A stretch of DNA of 64,000 nt from Callorhinus ursinus (taxonomy: Eukaryota; Chordata; Mammalia; Carnivora; Otariidae), in contig NW_020312828.1 in assembly GCF_003265705.1 (NCBI RefSeq), positions 56,091,961 through 56,155,960 of the forward strand, read 5' to 3'. Under the pieces are notes generated by a model. It worked only from the letters and a program-made list of their open reading frames with translations, was not told the DNA's origin and did no database searches. The number at the start of each line of letters is the position of its first letter. Within the stretch, counting starts at the first letter, position 1. Of this stretch, positions 58,425 to 64,000 are shown piece after piece. A program made the position numbers and the translations under genes.

Positions 58425-59492
58425 AGGAATAGGAGACCTGGATTTCGTCTGGTCTCAGGAATTCAGCTGGATAGGGATCAAACCATTCTGAACACCTATG
58501 AACTCAACAGGAGATCGAACAAGAGAGTAGCAACAACTCTCTGAACAGAGAAGCGACCACTTACTGGAAGGTAGGATGTGCGGAGAAGTGAATCCGAGGC
58601 GATATTCGCGAGGATAGATGGCTGGGGAGGGGGCCTCCGTTGGCCGCTTCTGGCAAGTGATAGAGCCGCGGAGCACAAAATCGGAACTTTTAGAAGTCGG
58701 CTCCCCTGAGGGACGTCGCTCCAATGGCTAAGCGGGGGGTGGAAACCTCGTGGGACAATGTGGTCTCAGGACACTCAGGGTGACAGAAAAACGGGGGGTG
58801 CCTGAGTGCAGCAGAGCTCCCGGGTATTAGAGCAGGGAAGCCGGCTGCAAAGACAGAGCCGAGGCGAGGGCTCCCAGCTCGGGGTTGCCATAAACCATGA
58901 TCCTCGGCCCAGTCAGGCCACTGCTCCTCCAACAGGGACCTAACAAGCGGCAGATCGGGGGAGACTCCCCTTCCTCCCTGGGGAGGAGCGGCACAGGATC
59001 GCACTGCAGGGATCTGCTGGATTTGGAGACTCCACACGGGGTTGGGTGCCAGAGATAGAAACGCTCGGTCACAGGCCGCATGAGCACAGAGTGCAGCCGG
59101 AGACCAGGGAGACGGGAGTGACTGCTTTTCTCTGGGAGCACACTGAGGAGAGGGGCCCCGAGTTCTCAGCTCCTCCGGGTGGAGATTGGGAGGCCACGAT
59201 TTTCACCCTGGTCCTCCAAAGCTGTACCGAGAGCTTGCAGGGAAGAAAAGCTCCTGAGAGCAAACCCGAGCAGCTTGCTTAGCCAGGACCGACAAGGGCA
59301 GGGAAATTCTGCCTCCAGCAAAGACATTTGGGAACCACGGCAACAGGCCCCTCCCCCAGAAGATCAGCACGAACAGCCAGCAAGCCAAGACCAAGTTTAC
59401 CGATCAAGGAGAACGGGAGAACTCCAGCGCTAGGGGAATACTGCACATAGAATTCATGGCTTTTTTTTTTTTTTACCATGATTCATTAGTTT

Positions 59493-59694
59493 CTCTTTTT
59501 TTCTTTTTTTTTTTTTAAAGATTCTATTTATTTATTTGAGAGAGAATGAGATAGAGAGAGCATGAGAGGGTCAGAGAGAGAAGCAGACTCCCTGCTCAGC
59601 AGGGAGCCCAATGCGGGACTCAATTCCAGGACTCCAGGATCATGACCTGAGCCAAAGGCAGTCGCTTAACCAACTGAGCCACCCAGGCGCCCCA
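59493..59694 (-). mobile_element. Can-SINE inserted in the L1 5' UTR, antisense
   Basis: T-rich tail, 'gattctatttatttatttgag', body, reversed A box 'aaccaactgagccaccca', ending GGCGCCCCA. The target-site duplication GATTCATTAGTTT is at 59480-59492 and 59695-59707. It inserted after the L1 did. Confidence 0.96.
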
Positions 59695-59715
59695 GATTCA
59701 TTAGTTTTTCAAAGT

Positions 59716-59815
59716 NNNNNNNNNNNNNNNNNNNNNNNNNNNNNNNNNNNNNNNNNNNNNNNNNNNNNNNNNNNNNNNNNNNNNNNNNNNNNNNNNNNNN
59801 NNNNNNNNNNNNNNN
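59716..59815. other. Assembly gap (100 N)
   Basis: Exactly 100 N, a common placeholder for a gap of unknown size, between the SINE and the rest of the L1 5' UTR. Confidence 0.99.
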
Positions 59816-59862
59816 TTTTTAGAGTCCTATTTTATCCCGTCATAGATGTTACCCTTATATTT

Positions 59863-59864
<2 letters not shown>

Positions 59865-59906
<42 letters not shown>
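59865..59906. repeat. (TA)n microsatellite
   Basis: About 20 TA units just after the gap. Confidence 0.97.
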
Positions 59907-59909
<3 letters not shown>

Positions 59910-60450
59910 TGTTCTCTTTTTAAAATTTTAAGATACAGTTTCTTCTAACAGATCAAAATATACCATAAATCACTAGTGTATGGCTTTGTTCTAGTCTCCT
60001 GCCTGCACATTCTCTCCCTTTTTTTTTTAAATCTTCTTCTTTCTTTTTTCAAACAACTTCTTATCAATTCCTTTTATAAATCTTTTATAATTTTCATCTT
60101 TACAGTCATCTTCCATCCCTTCATTATATCAACCCTTATTTTGTACATATGTAAGTCTTTCTTTCTTTAAAATTTTAGGAGGCACTTTTTTCTAACAGAC
60201 CAAAATACGCCCAAAATCTAGTGTGTGGCACTGATCTATGCACTAGCCTGATCATATTTGATCATATTCTGTTTTTTTGTATTGTTCTGTTGTTTTTATC
60301 TTTTTCTTTTTTTTTTCTCTTTTTTCTTTCTTTCCCTTTCTTTTCCCCTGGTTTCAGGTCTTTTCTGATTTGAATTGAGTATATTTGCTGGGGACGTTGT
60401 TAACCTGTCAGCATTTTGTTCTCTCATTCATCTATTCTCCTCTGGACAAA

Positions 60451-61339
60451 ATGAAAAGACGAAAAAAATCACCTCAGCAAAAAGAACAAGAGGTAGTACC
60501 GTCAGCCAGGGACCTACTCAATACAGACATTAGTACAATGTCGGACCTAGAGTTCAGAATTATGACTTTAAAGATACTAGCTGGATGTGAAAAAAGCGTG
60601 GAAGTTATTAGAGAAACCTTTCTGAATAAATAAAAGAACTAAAATCTAACTAAGTCGAAATCAAAAAGGTTATTAATGAGGTGCAATAAAAAATGGCACT
60701 AAATGCTAGGATAAATGAGGCAGAAGAGAGAATCAGCGATATAGAAGACCAAATGCTGGAAAATAAAGAGGCTGAGAAAAAGAGAGAAACAACTACAGGA
60801 TCACGAGGGCAGAATTCGAGAGAGAAGCGATACGATAAGATGAAACAACATTAGAATAATTGGGATCTCAGAAGAAGAAGAAAGAGAGAGAGGGGCAGAA
60901 AGCATATTGGAGCAAATAATAGCAGAGAACTTCTCTAATGTGAGGAAGGAAACAGGCATCAAAATCCAGGAGGCACAGAGAAACCCTCTCAAAATCAATA
61001 AAAATAGGTCAACACCCCAATATCTAATAGTAAAACTTACGAGTCACAGAGACAAAGAGAAAATCCTGAAAGCAGCTCAGAAGAAGAGATATGTAACCTA
61101 CAATGATAGAAATATTAGATTGGCAACAGGCCTATCCACAGAGTCCTGGCAGGCCAGAAAGGACTGGCATGATATCTTCAGAGCACTAAACGAGAAAAAT
61201 ATGCAGCCAAGAATACTATATCCAGCTAGGCTGTCATTGAAAATAGAAGGAGATAAAAAGCTTCCAGGACAAACAAAATCTAAAGGAATTTGCAAACACG
61301 AAACCAGCCCTACAAGAAATATTGAAAGGGGTCCTCTAA
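60451..61339 (+). pseudogene. L1 ORF1 pseudogene (RNA-binding protein)
   Basis: ORF1p is a trimeric coiled-coil RNA chaperone that packages L1 RNA. The start is at 60451 (MKRRKKSPQQKEQEVVPSAR), after the T-rich 5' UTR, although the frame is open a little further upstream. It breaks at a TAA at 60631-60633, at codon 61, before the coiled coil, and further stops follow. The RRM/C-terminal part is readable at 60907-61260 (ENFSNVRKETGIKIQEAQR, then TPQYLIVKLTSHRDKEKIL). A frameshift near 61260 moves the normal C-terminus (FQDKQ to EILKGVL, stop 61337-61339) into another frame. It cannot make a full ORF1p. Confidence 0.93.
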
Positions 61340-61419
61340 GCAAAGAGAGAGCCTAAAACCAGCATAGATCAGAAAGGAACACAGACAATATACAGTAACA
61401 GTCACCTACAGGCAATACA

Positions 61420-64000
61420 ATGGCACTAAATTCATACCTTTCAATAGTTACCCTGAATGTAAATGGGCTAAATGCCCCAATCAAAAGACAAAGGCTATGA
61501 GATTGGATTAAAAAACAAGACCCATCATTATGCTGTCTGCAAGAGACTCATTTTAGACCCAAAGACTCCCCCAGATTGAAAGTGAAGGGGTAGAAAACCA
61601 TTTACCATGCTAATGGACACCAAAAGAAAGCTGGGGTGGCAATCCTTATATCAGACAAATTAGATTTTTAAAACAAAGACTGTAATAAGAGATGAAGAAG
61701 GACACTATATCCTACTTCAAGGGTCTCCACCAAGAAGATCTAACAATTGTAAATATCTATGCCCCTAACATGGGAGCAACCAATTATATAAAGCAATTAA
61801 TAACAAAAGCAAAGAAACACATTGACAACAATACAATAATAGTGGGGGACTTTAACAGCCCCCTGACTGAAATGGACAGATCATCTAAGCAAAAGATCAG
61901 AAGGAAATAAACACTTTAAATGACACACTGGACCAAATGGACCTCACAGACATATTCAGAACATTCCATCCCAAAGCAATGGAATACACATTCTTCTCTA
62001 GTGCCTATGGAACATTCTCCAGAATAGATCACATCCTAGGTCACAAATCAGGTCTCAACCGGTACCCAAAGATTGGGATTATTCCCTGCATATTTTCAGA
62101 TCACAATGCTTTGAAACTAGAACTCAATCACAAGAGGAAAGTCAGAAAGAACTCAAATACATGGAGGCTAAAGAGCATCCTACTAAAGAATGAGTGGGTC
62201 AACCAGGAAATTAAAGAAGAATTAAAAAATTCATGGAAACCAATGAAAATGAAAACACAACTGTTCAAAATCTTTGGGATACAGCAAAGGCAGTCCTGAG
62301 AGGAAAGTATATAGCAATACAAGCCTTTCTCAAGAAACAAGAAAGGTCTCAAATATACAACCTAACCCTACACCTAAAGGAGCTGGAGAAAGAACAGCAA
62401 ATAAAGCCTAAAGCCAGCAGGAGAAGAGAAATAACAAAGATCAGAGCAGAAATCAATGAAATAGAAACCAAAAGAACAGTAGAACAGATCCACGAAACTA
62501 GGAGCTGGTTCTTTGAAAGAATTAACAAGATTGATAAGCCCCTGGCGAGACTTATCAAAAAGAAAAGAGAAATGACCCAAATCAACAAAATCATGAATGA
62601 AAGAGGAGAGATCACACCCAACACCAAAGAAATATAAACAATTATAAGAACATATTACGAGCACCTCTATGCCAGCAAATTAGATAACCTGGAAGAAATG
62701 GGTGCATTCCTAGAGATGTATCAACTACCAAAACTGAACCAGGAAGAAATAGAAAACCTGAACAGACCTATAACCACTAAGGAAATTGAAGCAGTCATCA
62801 AAAATCTCCCAACAAACAAAAGCCCAGGGCCACATGGCTTCCCAGGGGAATTCTATCAGACATTTAAAGAAGAATTAATACCTACTCTCCTGAAACTGTT
62901 CCAAAAAATAGAAATGGAAGGAAAACTTCCAAACTCATTTTATGAGGCCACCATTACCTTGATCCCCAAACCAGACAAAGACCCCATCCAAAAGGAGAAT
63001 TACAGACCAATATCCTTGATGAACATGGATGCAAAAATTCTCACCAAAATACTAGCCAATAGGAGCCAACAGAACATTAAAAGGATTATTCACCATGACC
63101 AAGTGGGATTAATCCCTGGGCTGCAAGGTTGGTTCAACATCCACAAATCAATCAACATGATACAATACATTAACAAAAGAAAGAACAAGAATCATATGAT
63201 CCTCTCAATAGATGCAGAAAAAGCATTTGACAAAGTATAGCATCCTTTCTTGATCAAAACTCTTCAGAGTATAGGGATACAGGGTACATACCTCAATATC
63301 ATAAAAGCCATCTATGAAAAACCTACAGCGAGTATCATTCTCAATGGGGAAAGGCTGAGAGCCTTTCCCCTAAGGTCAGGAACGCGGCAGGGATGTCCAC
63401 TCTCACCACTGCTATTCAACATAGTATTAGAAGTCCTAGCCACAGCAATCAGACAACAAAAAGAAATCAAAGGCATCCAAATCGGCAAAGAGGAAGTCAA
63501 ACTCTCACTCTTTGCAGATGATATGATACTGTACGTGGAAAACCCAAAAGACTCCACCCCAAAACTGCTAGAACTCATACAGGAATTCAGTAAAGTAGCA
63601 GGATATAAAATCAATGCACAGAAATCAGTGGCATTCCTATACACCAACAACAAGACAGAAGAGAGACAAATCAAGGAGTCGATCCCATTTACAATTGAAC
63701 CATAAGATACCTAGGAACAAATTTAACCAAAGAGGCAAAGGATCTGTACTCAGAAAACTATAAAATACTCATGAAAGAAATTGAAGAAGACACAAAGAAA
63801 TGGAAAAACATTCCATGCTCATGGATTGGAAGAACAAACATTGTGAAGATGTCAGTGCTCCCTAGAGCAATCTACACTTTCAATGCAATCTCCATCAAAA
63901 TACCATCCACTTTTTTCAAAGAAACGAAAGAAATAATACTAAAATTTGTATGGAATCAGAAGAGACCCCGAATAGCCAGAGGAATCTTGAAAAAGAAAAG
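61420..64000 (+). pseudogene. L1 ORF2 pseudogene (endonuclease plus reverse transcriptase), truncated by window
   Basis: Start ATG at 61420. Endonuclease landmarks survive: Asn in TLNVNGL (codon 13), Glu in LQETHF (codon 42), VGDFNSPL near 61840, and the catalytic SDH near 62098. The reverse transcriptase follows, with '[10 protein letters not shown]' near 63210 and an intact FADD at 63511-63522. Lesions: TGA 61498, TAG 61591, one extra T near 61667, a deletion near 61905, a frameshift near 62290, TAA 62635, TAG 63238 where related copies have CAA, and a short deletion near 63695. The thumb region is still readable to the window end. Active-site codons persist but no full protein can be made. 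Confidence 0.95.

Larger units (their letters stand above)
58403..60450 (+). promoter_or_regulatory. L1 5' UTR (internal promoter region)
   Basis: L1 5' UTRs carry an internal pol II promoter. Here the first ~1,050 bases are GC- and CpG-rich (for example 'gccgcggagcacaaaatcgg'), unlike everything around them. The second part after the gap is T-rich ('aggcacttttttctaacagaccaaaat'). The two halves are separated by a SINE (59493-59694), N's (59716-59815) and a TA run. Overlapping frames of 60-115 codons on both strands are shadows. Confidence 0.8.
58403..64000 (+). mobile_element. Near-full-length carnivore L1 with 5' UTR, running off the window
   Basis: Order is 5' UTR (58403 to about 60450), ORF1 (60451-61339), a short inter-ORF spacer and ORF2 (from 61420, still open at 64000). 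The left edge begins GGGGGGCGGAGCAAGATGGC directly against old antisense L1 DNA. The CpG-rich first kilobase and clear family motifs mark it as the youngest and longest L1 here. Both ORFs carry several stops and frameshifts, so it cannot move itself. A SINE and a 100-N gap lie in the 5' UTR. The 3' end and target-site duplication are outside the window. Confidence 0.95.

Noticed and set aside
58455..59479. Several frames of 60-115 codons on both strands in GC-rich DNA, which could suggest a gene with a CpG island
   Set aside because: The sequence is an L1 5' UTR: it starts with the YY1-type site and leads into ORF1 and ORF2.
28940..59694. Apparent excess of antisense Can-SINEs (nine of twelve copies)
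   Set aside because: With only twelve copies this is within what chance gives, and no gene is nearby to impose a bias.

Overview
This window looks like a gene-poor, AT-rich stretch of a mammalian nuclear genome. The organism is most likely a caniform carnivore. Twelve copies of the tRNA-Lys-derived Can-SINE are present (head GGCGCCTGGGTGGCTCAG, CT-rich body, AAATAAAT tail), together with young L1 copies that end in the carnivore-type 3' UTR (AACTAATGATGTAATGTATG). Old mammal-wide repeats (L2, MIR, L1M, MaLR LTRs, MER5A) lie underneath. The species, the chromosome and a more exact placement (bear, seal or mustelid) are inference only.

I found no host gene. No reading frame longer than about 100 codons falls outside L1 ORF pieces, simple repeats and shadows of repeats. 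I also saw no convincing splice-bounded exon, tRNA or rRNA gene. The only real coding homology is LINE-1 ORF1 and ORF2, and every copy is broken.

Layout: 1-5565 holds an L1M relic with a nested SINE and a tiny L1 stub, then a split L2 and an L1M 3' end. 5566-8000 is mostly unique, with one GC-richer block. 8001-10248 is a carnivore L1 with an inverted 5' part. 10455-11397 has L2 and two MaLR-type LTR relics. 11400-22990 is mostly unique, with a MIR, a SINE and a double L1-stub insertion at 16550-16815. 23001-27182 holds a second inverted L1, an L2, an L1 with an expanded CTT tail containing an assembly gap, and MER5A. 27185-38786 is mostly unique, with three SINEs, an MLT1-like LTR and a large inverted repeat at 29951-31417. 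38787-44828 has five SINEs, a minus-strand L1M that lacks most of ORF2, and an LTR-like block. 44829-58402 has a MIR, two SINEs, further old L1 pieces and unique DNA. 58403-64000 is a nearly full-length, 5'-UTR-bearing L1 that runs out of the window and carries a SINE and a 100-N gap.

I did not find a new multi-gene system. The most unusual structures are the approximately 115-bp inverted repeat whose arms end in the same 14-bp palindrome, two L1 stubs sharing one target site, two twin-primed L1s (one with an almost gapless breakpoint), and L1M elements that keep their ends but lack their middle.
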